37,211 nucleotides of DNA from positions 1-37,211 of the forward strand of contig SLSQ01000050.1 of NCBI GenBank assembly GCA_007130355.1. The letters are read 5' to 3'. The notes under the pieces were generated by a model. The model saw nothing but the letters and a program-made list of their open reading frames with translations, searched no databases and was not told the DNA's origin. Origin of the DNA: Trueperaceae bacterium. Lineage in GTDB: Bacteria; Deinococcota; Deinococci; Deinococcales; Trueperaceae. How positions within the stretch are numbered: the first letter of the stretch is position 1; each line of letters starts with the position of its first letter. Below, one piece after another: positions 18,001 through 24,460 of this stretch. The position numbers and the translations under genes are program-made.

Positions 18001-20457
18001 CTCCCGCGTCCGACCGACCTTCTGTGCGACAACGGCTGGGGCGGCTTCTCGCCGGACGGCCGCGCCTACGTGACCTACCTGCAGGAGCAGGCGACCCCCG
18101 CGCCCTGGATCAACGTCCTGGCCAACCCGGACTTCGGCTGCCTGATCAGCGAGTCCGGTTCCAGCACGACCTGGTCGGCCAACAGCGGCGAGAACCGGCT
18201 GTCGCCGTGGTCCAACGACCCGGTGGCCGATCCCAGCGGCGAGGTGCTCTACCTGCGCGACGAGGAGACCACCGAGACGTGGACGCCCACCCCGCAGCCG
18301 ATGCCCGGCGGCCTTCCGTACCTCGTGCGCCACGGGCAGGGACGCACCACCTTCGAGCACCGCAGCCACGGCCTCGATCAGCGCATGGAGGTGTTCGTGC
18401 TGGACGACGCTCCGGTCAAGGTCGTCCGCCTGCGCCTCTCGAACCTGCTGACGCGGCCGCGACGCATCACGGCGACGTACTACCTCGAGTGGGTGCTCGG
18501 CCATGCGCGCGAGACCAGCGCCACGAGCGTGATTCCCGAATACGACGCGGACCTGGGGGCGCTGCTGGCGCGCAATCCGTTCCGCGACGCCTACGCCGGG
18601 CAGGTCGCGTTCCTGGCCGGGAACCGGAGCCCGCACGGCGTCACCTCCGACCGTCGGGAGTTCCTCGGTCGCGACGGCAGCACGCGACGGCCGGCGGCGC
18701 TGCGGCGGATCGGCCTGTCGGGCCGCGTCGAGGCGGGAAGCGATCCGTGCGCCGCGCTGCAGCTCCACGTCGACCTGGCGGCCGGCGCGAGCGACGAGGT
18801 CGTGTTCCTCGTGGGGGTGGGCGAGGACCGCGAGGAGGCGAAGGAGCTCGTGCGTCGGCACCGCAGCAGCGAGGCGGTGGCCCTGGGCCTCGAGCGGGTG
18901 ACGGAGGCCTGGGAGCGACGTCTCGGGACGATCCACGTGCGGACGCCCGACCCGTCGATGGACCTGATGCTGAACGGTTGGCTGCTGTACCAGAGCCTCG
19001 CCTGCCGCATGTGGGGCCGGACCGGGTTCTACCAGTCGAGCGGAGCGTTCGGGTTCCGCGACCAGCTGCAGGACTCGATGGCGCTGCTGCACGTCGATCC
19101 GGCCACCGCCCGCGCGCAGCTGCTGGAGGCGGCGCGCCACCAGTTCGAGGAGGGCGACGTGCTGCACTGGTGGCTCCCGCACGAGGGCCGCGGCGTGCGG
19201 ACCCGCATCTCGGACGACCTGGCCTGGCTCCCGTTCGTGACGGCGCACTACGTCGACGGGAGCGGCGACGCGGCGGTCCTGGACGAACGGGTGCCGTTCC
19301 TGCACGCGCCGGAGCTCGGACCGGACGAGCACGAACGTTTCGACCGTTTCCCCGCGACGGACGAGTCGTTCCCGCTCTACGTCCACGCCTGCCGCGCCCT
19401 CGAGCGAGCCGCCACCCAGGGCGCGCACGGCCTTCCGCTGATGCAGGGAGGGGATTGGAACGACGGCATGAACCGGGTCGGGGTCGAGGGACGCGGCGAA
19501 AGCGTGTGGCTGGCCTGGTTCCTGATCGCGACCCTGGAGCGGTTCGCGCCGCTGTGCGACGCGCGCGACGAGCCGCACCGCGCCGAGCGCTACCGTGAGC
19601 AGGCGGGCGCCTACCGACGCGCCATCGAGGCGCACGCCTGGGACGGCGATTGGTACCTCCGCGCCTTCTACGACGACGGTACGCCGCTCGGCAGCCACGC
19701 GGGCGACGACGCGCGCATCGACGCCATCGCGCAGGCGTGGTCGGTGCTGGCGGGACCGACCGACCCGGAACGCAGCGCTCGGGCGATGGCCTCGGTGCAC
19801 GAGCACCTGGTGCGCGACAAGGACGGGCTGGTGCTGCTCCTGGCCCCGCCCTTCGACCGGGGTCGGCACGATCCCGGCTACATCAAGGGGTACCCGCCGG
19901 GCGTACGCGAGAACGGGGGGCAGTACACGCACGCCGCGCTCTGGTTCGCCTGGGCGTGCGCCGCGTCCGGCGACGGAGACCGGGCCCACGATCTGTTCGG
20001 TCGGCTCAACCCGCTGCGGCACGCCGCCGACGCCGCCTCGGCCGCGCGCTACCGGCTGGAGCCGTACGTCGTGGCCGCCGACGTGTACGGGGTCGCTCCG
20101 CACGCCGGCCGCGGCGGCTGGAGCTGGTACACCGGCTCGGCGGCGTGGATGTACCGGCTGGGCGTCGAGGCGATCCTCGGCCTGCGGCGCGAGGGGACGT
20201 CGCTGGCGTTCGAACCGTGCATTCCGGCGGCGTGGCCCGGCTTCGAGATCCGGTACCGCTACGGCGCCACCGAGTACCGGATCCAGGTCGTGAACCCGGA
20301 CGGGGCCACCCGCGGCGTCGTCGGGCTCGAGCTCGACGGCGTCGCTCTGCCCACCCTGCGACTGCCGCTGGTGGACGACGGCGTCGCGCGTTCGGCGATC
20401 GTGCGCATGGGCGCCTCGGGTGCGTCGGGACCGATGGGAACGGCGGGCGCGGCGTAG
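12040..20457 (+). CDS. ndvB: Cyclic beta-1,2-glucan synthase (GT84-GH94)
   Basis: 2805 codons, near the roughly 2800 of NdvB/ChvB. It polymerises beta-1,2-glucan from UDP-glucose, trims and cyclises it at the inner membrane. Order: cytoplasmic N-terminus; hydrophobic segments about 305-360; glycosyltransferase domain with DADT (D523, D525) and HRWIRGDWQ (about 668); further hydrophobic segments about 710-880; glycoamylase-like domain about 900-1480 (GTSESGYARTDAQENYQYRAFG; VRSFMVHHHGMAFMAL); two beta-sandwich regions beginning SNGRYTLFMSNSG (about 1522) and NGWGGFSPDGR (about 1997); and the GH94 catalytic barrel with DQLQDSM and GGDWNDGMNRVG (D2472, D2475). ATG 12040 overlaps the stress-protein stop as ATGA; the frame back to 11239 is antiparallel noise. 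Product may be periplasmic osmoadaptive or surface glucan. Confidence 0.95.
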   Translation: MSHHDRASGDDGPARDAPPEEAGRARATAHPVVARPRRAHRAVRRSAPLRERIRAVFDALPVEPSALSSRTQWLLDNDYLILRALRQTEDDMPRAYYATLPTLANGTPRVEALAGAIVAWSEHRLDLARVRRFVEGHQEVAPLTLGELWALPTFLRIVALESLAEAAPNAHEAARVEVEHDETLPATILSLHALDTHDWTAFVEATSLIERRLRQDPAGAYLRMDEATRDRYRATIERLAVRSGRSEEAVAAEAVALARSAAARPDGRPERAHVGAYLIGSAVSEFERTVGAPPTLRMHLERGARRWAAPLYAAATSLLAVLLIAATTAVALRWGARVEALALTAAVAVPAWVAAEAALRRLVTHLLPPTRLPKLELRAGVPPDARTLVAVPALFTSEAGIHDLFARIERHYLGHRDPRLAFVVLGDVPDAADRVVPEDAALLDRAEAELAALRARHPEGRFLLLTRERRWNASEGVWMGWERKRGKLTELNRLIVHGVRGGFLFHGDRAEAFAGFPFVITLDADTVLPPGSAFRLIGTLAHPLNRASFDAANRLRHGFTILQPRIEAHPDDADRTRFARLFSHGRTVDLYAHAVSEPYMDLFGEGIYAGKGIYDVAAFERTVGDVPPENAILSHDLLEGGLGRAGLVSDVVVLESQPQHYLAHARRLHRWIRGDWQLLPWAGRRVPGPEGRVPNPLSHTARWVLRQNLVRSLHPPSLLALFVVGWTVAPGPAWAWTGLALALSAAPLLQVPRALVRLARPRRAARLPHAADRDLLRWAVDLAFLAHAAWVAAAAVTTTLWRLRVSRRHLLRWTESSQDARDASRRRNALARWRAMSAAPLAATVVGALMLGARPEAWPVAVPFLLAWALSPQLAYLLDRPVPIQDRALTPERRRWLATIARRTWLYFERFIGPDDHWLPPDHFQESPRGEVAHRTSPTNVGLLLATTVGAHDAGYLGARDLLLRLGNTFATLDRLERHRGHFLNWYDTRTLRPLHPKYVSTVDSGNLLGLLVVVRQACLEVPDGTVLRWRRFDGLRTLADLLKETVETLEDDGELTRSIVAFRERIDRTEGRPERWSPLVDELASEALPELERTLLERVRTAAGGVGHERLADLGIWLGRLQQQLDTMRDGRDALLPWLRPDARVSALDPVVDEIPLQLAFRDLPAAYRTIREALDALAPANAVESARRTRLRSALDAADEVAERIRRDADAVAANAERILQETHVDFLFDTERKLFRIGYHVDDDREDVHAYDLLASEARIASFMAIALDRVAPEHWLHLGRPTALVDGRQVLLSWSGTMFEYLMPTLFMRTPERSLLAHACRTAIDRQIAFGRAHGVPWGTSESGYARTDAQENYQYRAFGVPDLALSHEATGRQVVAPYATLMALPWTPHEAAENLERLVAAGAMGRYGFYEALDYAHARLAPGERYTVVRSFMVHHHGMAFMALCNLLHDGRFVERFHADARVRTHEVLLYEGLAPGPPDERIERDERTEDPRPRFHAPPVEPWEVPVRTRSPEVHALSNGRYTLFMSNSGAGASRWEGLDLTRWRSDPTCDAWGQWIYVQDLDLDRTWSATPKPVDAPGQHPRVTFHPHQITFHRRDGDVTTRLEVIVPPQDDAEIRRVTLVNHGDSVRRLAVTSYGEVALAPHGDDLRHPAFAKMFVECSWRAEDDGLLFRRRLRSTTDAPAYLVHRLVHDRGAHPPPEIETDRERFLGRHGHPGDPAGLRATRLSGTLGATLDPVFALRTRVEIPAHATVRLSFVTAAGGSARTVLDVAHRYGRRDRIEAAFLDAAARQGQVAAQVGLDAAESASADRLLSRLLYPDAATRSDAAILRSNVSGPSGLWVHGISGDHPIVLLRLRTEEDVATVRTLLKIHRLWRSQRFVVDLVVLNELDRGYVQTTRDAVRRLVVAAGDEVWQDRPGGIFLLSSAQLDEAGRVLLQSAARVVVNVGDGFVLAPFPSAPEDGLPALAPSHHRPDAAPDTPPLPRPTDLLCDNGWGGFSPDGRAYVTYLQEQATPAPWINVLANPDFGCLISESGSSTTWSANSGENRLSPWSNDPVADPSGEVLYLRDEETTETWTPTPQPMPGGLPYLVRHGQGRTTFEHRSHGLDQRMEVFVLDDAPVKVVRLRLSNLLTRPRRITATYYLEWVLGHARETSATSVIPEYDADLGALLARNPFRDAYAGQVAFLAGNRSPHGVTSDRREFLGRDGSTRRPAALRRIGLSGRVEAGSDPCAALQLHVDLAAGASDEVVFLVGVGEDREEAKELVRRHRSSEAVALGLERVTEAWERRLGTIHVRTPDPSMDLMLNGWLLYQSLACRMWGRTGFYQSSGAFGFRDQLQDSMALLHVDPATARAQLLEAARHQFEEGDVLHWWLPHEGRGVRTRISDDLAWLPFVTAHYVDGSGDAAVLDERVPFLHAPELGPDEHERFDRFPATDESFPLYVHACRALERAATQGAHGLPLMQGGDWNDGMNRVGVEGRGESVWLAWFLIATLERFAPLCDARDEPHRAERYREQAGAYRRAIEAHAWDGDWYLRAFYDDGTPLGSHAGDDARIDAIAQAWSVLAGPTDPERSARAMASVHEHLVRDKDGLVLLLAPPFDRGRHDPGYIKGYPPGVRENGGQYTHAALWFAWACAASGDGDRAHDLFGRLNPLRHAADAASAARYRLEPYVVAADVYGVAPHAGRGGWSWYTGSAAWMYRLGVEAILGLRREGTSLAFEPCIPAAWPGFEIRYRYGATEYRIQVVNPDGATRGVVGLELDGVALPTLRLPLVDDGVARSAIVRMGASGASGPMGTAGAA

Positions 20458-20470
20458 GGCGACGGCGGAC

Positions 20471-20504
20471 GCTTACGCCGCGCTTACGTGACCTGGCCTA
20501 CCTT
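20471..20504 (+). promoter_or_regulatory. Promoter with 11-bp-period direct repeat (PHO-box-like) and -10 TACCTT
   Basis: GCTTACG occurs at 20471-20477 and again at 20482-20488, giving 7-bp repeats separated by 4 bp. The second copy ends 10 bases before the -10 hexamer TACCTT (20499-20504), and no -35 is present. Two direct repeats on one face of the helix, at this distance from -10, are how PhoB/OmpR-family activators replace the -35. The regulator is not identified. Confidence 0.5.
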
Positions 20505-20612
20505 GGGAGCGCATCGCGCCGAAGGTGGGCACGTGCGCGGCGTGCGCCCTGGACCCGGACCGGGCGGCGCCGGCGGCGGAGATCCGACAGGTGCGGAGGG
20601 GTCGCGCCCGCC

Positions 20613-20717
20613 ATGCGGGAGGTCCGTCACTACTACGAGGGGGCGTACGAGTCGATCGCCGAGGAGAGGCCGTACTTCAACGACCAGCGGCTGTTCCACG
20701 AGACCGCCTCGTTCTGA
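20613..20717 (+). CDS. Small acidic/aromatic protein, 34 aa
   Basis: ATG 20613 to TGA 20717. The peptide runs MREVRHYYEGAYESIAEE and ends NDQRLFHETASF. I do not recognise it. Nearly every third codon position is G or C, as in the real genes here, and the composition (Tyr, Phe, Glu, Asn) is unlike GC-rich noise, which favours real coding. GCGGAGGGG lies about 12 bases upstream, a long spacing. In another frame, GTG 20525 opens a stretch beginning MGTCAACALDPDR with a C-x2-C pair and equally high third-position GC, reaching into this ORF. A frameshift or overlapping pair could make one longer protein of about 60 residues. The upstream direct-repeat promoter would drive either. Confidence 0.5.
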   Translation: MREVRHYYEGAYESIAEERPYFNDQRLFHETASF

Positions 20718-20784
20718 GGCCCCGAGACTCCGTCGTTCCGGCGCCAGGAGCGGCGCTTGGACGTTCGCACCGGTCGGGTCCGGG

Positions 20785-20790
20785 TACCGT
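20785..20790 (+). promoter_or_regulatory. -10 box (TACCGT) of the VTT-domain gene
   Basis: TACCGT ends 9 bases before the ATG at 20800. No Shine-Dalgarno lies between them, consistent with a leaderless or near-leaderless mRNA. Confidence 0.5.
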
Positions 20791-20799
20791 GGACCCGTC

Positions 20800-21540
20800 A
20801 TGGCCGCCGACGCAGACCCGTCCGATTCCGACCGACCCCACCAGGCCGCCCGCGGACGCGTCCCGCGCGGCCTGGTCGTCGGCGCCTGGGCGGTCGTCGT
20901 GGCAGCGTTCTGGGCGACGGTCCTGGCGACCGACGGCGGTCCGCTCGACACGCTCGCGGCCGGACTCGACGTCGCCGCTGCCGGAGCCTGGGCGCCGTGG
21001 GCCTTGCTCGCTGCCTACGCGCTTCGGCCGCTGCTGCTGATCCCGATCACCGTGATCAACCTGGCCAGCGGGTTCTTCCTGGGCGCCTGGCCGGGGCTGG
21101 CGGTCGCCATGACGGGAACGCTCCTGTCCGCCTCGATCGGCTACGGCCTCGGGGCCGGCTTGCGTTCGTCCCACGACGTCGAACGGTGGGCCGGTCGCTG
21201 GCGGTTCGTCACGATGCTGCGCCGCCGCGGGTTCGAGAGCGTCGTCGCCGGCGGGCTCATGTACCTCCACGCCGACATGGTGAACCTTCCGGCGGGCCTT
21301 CTGCGCATTCCGGTCCCACGCTTCCTGGCGGGGATCGTGATCGGGAACGCGCTCATGTTGACGACCGCCGTGCTGACCGGGGCGGCGGTCGACGGAACGC
21401 TCGCGGACGCCCGGTTCGAGGTCGACGTCGGCTTGCTGGCGGCGGCGGGCGCCCTGTTCGCGTTCAGCCTCGCCCTGGCCGCTGTGCTCCGCAAGCGGCT
21501 GCGGCCGGTTCCGCACGAGGCGCCTGGACCCGGCGCCTGA
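20800..21540 (+). CDS. TVP38/TMEM64 family (VTT-domain) membrane protein
   Basis: 246 codons. A polytopic inner-membrane protein related to DedA. The VTT core is visible as PLLLIPITVINLASGFFLG followed by WPGLAVAMTGTLLSASIGYGLG (about 80-125), with a re-entrant-type G/F-rich segment. Other hydrophobic stretches lie at about 23-43, 145-165, 173-195 and 208-230. DedA/VTT proteins have been linked to lipid scrambling and envelope homeostasis; this one cannot be assigned a substrate. ATG 20800 was chosen from the nearby TACCGT and the start of the hydrophilic N-terminus. The frame upstream overlaps the 34-aa ORF and is not coding. Confidence 0.85.
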   Translation: MAADADPSDSDRPHQAARGRVPRGLVVGAWAVVVAAFWATVLATDGGPLDTLAAGLDVAAAGAWAPWALLAAYALRPLLLIPITVINLASGFFLGAWPGLAVAMTGTLLSASIGYGLGAGLRSSHDVERWAGRWRFVTMLRRRGFESVVAGGLMYLHADMVNLPAGLLRIPVPRFLAGIVIGNALMLTTAVLTGAAVDGTLADARFEVDVGLLAAAGALFAFSLALAAVLRKRLRPVPHEAPGPGA

Positions 21541-21571
21541 CCTTCGGCTCCCGGCCCCGGTCCTCCTCCGT

Positions 21572-21603
21572 TCGGACCAGGGCCGTCTCGGCCCTGGGTC
21601 CGA
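21572..21603 (+). terminator. Hairpin after the VTT-domain gene
   Basis: Left arm 21572-21584 (TCGGACCAGGGCC), loop GTCTC, right arm 21590-21603, with one bulged base. No T-tract. It lies just upstream of the ABC operon promoter and probably ends the preceding transcript. Confidence 0.65.
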
Positions 21604-21625
21604 GGCGCCCGCCGGTACGGGCGAC

Positions 21626-21631
21626 TAGCGT
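21626..21631 (+). promoter_or_regulatory. Leaderless -10 box (TAGCGT) of the ABC exporter operon
   Basis: TAGCGT with exactly 6 bases (AGGGCC) to the ATG at 21638. Confidence 0.6.
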
Positions 21632-21637
21632 AGGGCC

Positions 21638-22660
21638 ATGACCCGAACCACGAACCCGCCCGCACCTCCCGCACCGACCCCGGACGCCGCTGCGACGCCC
21701 GTCGTCTCCGTCCGGAACCTCTCGAAGCGGTACGGCGCCGTCGACGCTCTCGACGGCCTGGACCTCACGGTCCCGCCGCGGAGCGTCGTCGGCTTCCTCG
21801 GTCCGAACGGTTCCGGCAAGACCACCGCCATGCGGATCCTGACCGGACTGGCCCGTCGGACCGACGGCCACGTCGCCCTGTTCGGACTGGACCCCGAGAC
21901 GGACGGTCCGCGCATCCGCTCCCGGATCGGCTTCCTGGCGCAGGAGCCACGCTTCTACGAGCACCTCACGCCGCGCGAGACGCTGGCGCTCTGCCTCGGG
22001 CTTCACGGAAGGCCGACGGGGGGACGGGCGTCCGACCGCCTCGACGAGGTCCTGGAGCGCGTCGGCATCGCGGACGCCGCGGACCGTCCGGTGCGCGGCT
22101 TCTCCGGCGGGCAGCGGCAACGGCTCGGGATCGCGCAGGCGATGGTGCACGAGCCGGAGCTGCTGATCATGGACGAACCGGCCGCCGCGCTCGATCCGGC
22201 CGGCCGCGCCTCGGTGCTCGAGATCCTGCAGGGGCTGCGGGCGCGCACCACCATCCTGTTCTCGACGCACATCCTGGACGACGTCCAAAGGATCGCCGAC
22301 CGGGTGACGGTCATTTCCGCGGGGCGGACCCTGGCCGAGGGCGCGACCGACGACCTTCGCGCCGGCTCGGACGGTACGCGGTTCGACCTTCGGCTCCGCG
22401 GGCCGGTGGCGGAGGTGGTCCGCACGCTCGAGCAGGAGCCGTGGACGATCGGGATCGAGGTCGTGCCCGACGGGGACGCCACCGACCTGCTCGTCACCGT
22501 CTCCGATCCCGACGCGGCCGAAGCCCAGTTGCTCCGGAGGACGCTCGAGGACCCCGAGGTCCGCGTGGTCGCCTACGGTCGGCACGCGTCGAGCCTGGAA
22601 CGGGTGTTCCTCGATCTGATCGCCCGCGACGGCGACGTGCGCCGGGAGGGGTCGGCGTGA
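21638..22660 (+). CDS. ABC transporter ATP-binding protein (ABC-2 type exporter)
   Basis: 340 codons. The nucleotide-binding domain spans about 22-240: Walker A GPNGSGKTT, Q-loop AQEPRFYEHLT, signature FSGGQRQRLG, Walker B LLIMDEP, switch His in STHILDD. A C-terminal extension of about 80 residues is typical of DrrA/CcmA-like exporter ATPases. The Pro/Ala-rich N-terminal 20 residues look disordered. The start is supported by the -10 box 6 bases upstream. Its stop overlaps the permease start (GTGA), giving a two-gene exporter. The cargo is unknown; drug, lipid or copper-related export are all seen in this family. Confidence 0.94.
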   Translation: MTRTTNPPAPPAPTPDAAATPVVSVRNLSKRYGAVDALDGLDLTVPPRSVVGFLGPNGSGKTTAMRILTGLARRTDGHVALFGLDPETDGPRIRSRIGFLAQEPRFYEHLTPRETLALCLGLHGRPTGGRASDRLDEVLERVGIADAADRPVRGFSGGQRQRLGIAQAMVHEPELLIMDEPAAALDPAGRASVLEILQGLRARTTILFSTHILDDVQRIADRVTVISAGRTLAEGATDDLRAGSDGTRFDLRLRGPVAEVVRTLEQEPWTIGIEVVPDGDATDLLVTVSDPDAAEAQLLRRTLEDPEVRVVAYGRHASSLERVFLDLIARDGDVRREGSA

Positions 22661-23427
22661 CCGGCGAACCGCGCTTCGGACCGCTCTCCGGCTTCACGGC
22701 GCTGTTCGCGAGCGAACTGCGACCGTGGATCCGTACCCGACTCGGTTGGGTCCAGGCCGCGATCTGGACCGCGATCCTGGTGGGCGGCATGGCGATCCCC
22801 CTCGTCGCCCTGCGCGACCTCTCCGACGGCGCGCCGGGAGGACCGGCGCTCAGCGCGACCGAGCTGCACTTCGCGCTCGGCGCGCTGGTGCCCGCGATCG
22901 GCGCGGTGATCCTGGCGCACGGCGCGATCCTCGGCGAACGGCAGGCCGGCACCGCCGCCTGGATCCTCTCCAAACCGGTGTCGCGCGCCTCGTTCCTGCT
23001 CGCGAAGTGGGCGGCGTTCGCGGTCGGTCTGCTCGTGACGGCGCACCTGATCCCGAGCACCCTCGGCTGGATCGTGCTGTCGACGATCGCGGACGAACCC
23101 CTCGCCCTCGGCCGCTTCGCAGCGGCGGCCGGAATGGCCGCGGCGCCGACCCTCTGGGCGCTCGGCCTGACGCTGTTCGTAGGCACGCTGCTGCCCAGCC
23201 GCGGCGCCGTTCTTGCGATCGGGCTGGCCGTCCTGGTGGGCGGCGACGTCGCGATGACGCTCGTCCCGGCCCTGGCCGAGGCCGGCCCCTGGCTGCTGGG
23301 GCGCATGGCGGTCGTCGTCGCCCAAGGGGGTCCGCTGGTGTCGCCGTGGCCGATCCTCGCCACGCTCGCCGGCGCCATCGTGCTCCCGCTGCTGGCGGTG
23401 GCCGCCTTCCGGCGGCAGGAGGTGTGA
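22657..23427 (+). CDS. ABC-2 type permease
   Basis: 256 codons, GTG start overlapping the ATPase stop. About six hydrophobic segments: near 27-47, 67-90, 120-145, 155-180, 186-205 and 230-250. Between them lies GERQAGTAAWILSKPVSRASFLLAKW, the usual coupling and second-helix region of ABC-2 permeases of the NosY/DrrB type. It should pair with the preceding ATPase as a homodimeric channel. Substrate unknown. Confidence 0.9.
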   Translation: MTGEPRFGPLSGFTALFASELRPWIRTRLGWVQAAIWTAILVGGMAIPLVALRDLSDGAPGGPALSATELHFALGALVPAIGAVILAHGAILGERQAGTAAWILSKPVSRASFLLAKWAAFAVGLLVTAHLIPSTLGWIVLSTIADEPLALGRFAAAAGMAAAPTLWALGLTLFVGTLLPSRGAVLAIGLAVLVGGDVAMTLVPALAEAGPWLLGRMAVVVAQGGPLVSPWPILATLAGAIVLPLLAVAAFRRQEV

Positions 23428-23431
23428 CCCG

Positions 23432-23472
23432 CGGCGGCCCACCGTGGGGCAGCGTCCCGACGTGGGCCGCCG
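23432..23472 (+). terminator. Inverted repeat after the permease gene
   Basis: Arms CGGCGGCCCAC (23432-23442) and GTGGGCCGCCG (23462-23472) with a 19-base loop. Possible terminator, ending 8 bases before the -10 box of the next gene. Confidence 0.45.
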
Positions 23473-23480
23473 GCAGACCG

Positions 23481-23486
23481 TACGAT
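23481..23486 (+). promoter_or_regulatory. Leaderless -10 box (TACGAT) of the hydrolase lipoprotein
   Basis: TACGAT with exactly 6 bases (CGCGGC) to the ATG at 23493. Confidence 0.6.
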
Positions 23487-23492
23487 CGCGGC

Positions 23493-24455
23493 ATGTCCCC
23501 GCGTCGCCTTCTTCTCGCCCTGGCGCTCGTCGCCCTCGCGTTGGCCGCCTGCGTCCCGGCCGCCGACCTGAGCCCCATCCCCGAGGACCGTGCCGCGGTT
23601 CTGCCCGGCGCCCGCACCGGCACGGTCGATCACGATCGCTTCCGCACCGCCTACGAGGTCGCCGGCGACGGTCCCGCGGTGGTGCTCGTCCACGGCGTCG
23701 GCGGCGGCTCGAGCGTGTTCCAGTGGCGCCGGAACGTCGCGGCCCTGACGGAGGCCGGCTTCCGGACGTACGCGCTCGACCTGCACGGGTTCGGACGCTC
23801 GACCGGGCCGCAGGGCCTCCTGACGAACGACCTGCTCGTCTCCCAGATCGCGATGTTCCTCGACGAGGTGGTCGAGGAGCCGGCGGTGGTGGTGGCGAAC
23901 GGGCTCTCCGCGGCGTTCGCCATCCGGGTGGCCAGCGAACGGCCGGACGCCGTGGCCGGCCTGGTGCTGGTGGGCCCGACCGGGTACGAGCGGCTGGCGC
24001 GGCCGCCCGGTCCCGAGCGCGTCCTGGCGTTCGAGCGCCTCGCCGGACTGGCGGGCGAGGCGCTGTACGCGGTGCTGCTCGAGGAGGGGGTGCAGCGACT
24101 GTTCCTGCTCGACGCCTACGCCGGCCGGGATTCGCTCGACGCGGAGATCCGTGCCACCTACGACCGCAACCTGCGTACCCCGTTCGCGAAGTGGGCGGTC
24201 CTCTCGTTCGTCACGGGCAACCTCGATCAGGACGTGTCGCAGCTCTGGCCCCGCCTCGACCTCCCGAGCCTGATCGTGTGGGGCGCGGACGCGACCACGA
24301 CGCCGATCGCGGACGCGGAGCCGTTCGTGCGCGACCGACCGGAGGTCCGGCTGCTGCCGCTGGCGAACGCGAAGTTGCTGCCGAACGAGGACCGCGCCGA
24401 CGCGTTCGACGCGGCCCTCCTCGCGTTCCTGCGGTCGTTCGACTTCGGCCGCTAG
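23493..24455 (+). CDS. Alpha/beta-hydrolase-fold lipoprotein, catalytic His apparently lost
   Basis: 320 codons. Residues 1-20 are a lipoprotein signal with lipobox LAAC (Cys20), so the mature protein is probably membrane-anchored. The hydrolase fold follows: VVLVHGVGGGSSVFQWRRN (oxyanion region, 63-81), DLHGFGRS (96-103), nucleophile elbow NGLSAA (S139) and the acid site WGADATTTP (D266). Where relatives have the catalytic His (usually G-H-x-x-x-x-E), this protein reads NAKLLPNED, with K294 in that place. It may therefore be a non-catalytic binding protein or use another base. The start is fixed by the signal peptide and the -10 box 6 bases upstream. Its stop lies 5 bases from the convergent hydrolase gene. 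Confidence 0.85.
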   Translation: MSPRRLLLALALVALALAACVPAADLSPIPEDRAAVLPGARTGTVDHDRFRTAYEVAGDGPAVVLVHGVGGGSSVFQWRRNVAALTEAGFRTYALDLHGFGRSTGPQGLLTNDLLVSQIAMFLDEVVEEPAVVVANGLSAAFAIRVASERPDAVAGLVLVGPTGYERLARPPGPERVLAFERLAGLAGEALYAVLLEEGVQRLFLLDAYAGRDSLDAEIRATYDRNLRTPFAKWAVLSFVTGNLDQDVSQLWPRLDLPSLIVWGADATTTPIADAEPFVRDRPEVRLLPLANAKLLPNEDRADAFDAALLAFLRSFDFGR

Positions 24456-24460
24456 TCGCC

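Noticed and set aside
12255-19598. 2447-codon second plus-strand frame within the glucan synthase gene
   Set aside because: Pro/Arg-rich out-of-frame translation, a common artefact at this GC content.
15622-20103. 1493-codon open frame on the minus strand inside the glucan synthase gene
   Set aside because: It is the antisense shadow of a GC-rich gene. Composition is Arg/Val/His-rich with no recognisable domain, while the plus strand has complete GT84-GH94 motifs.
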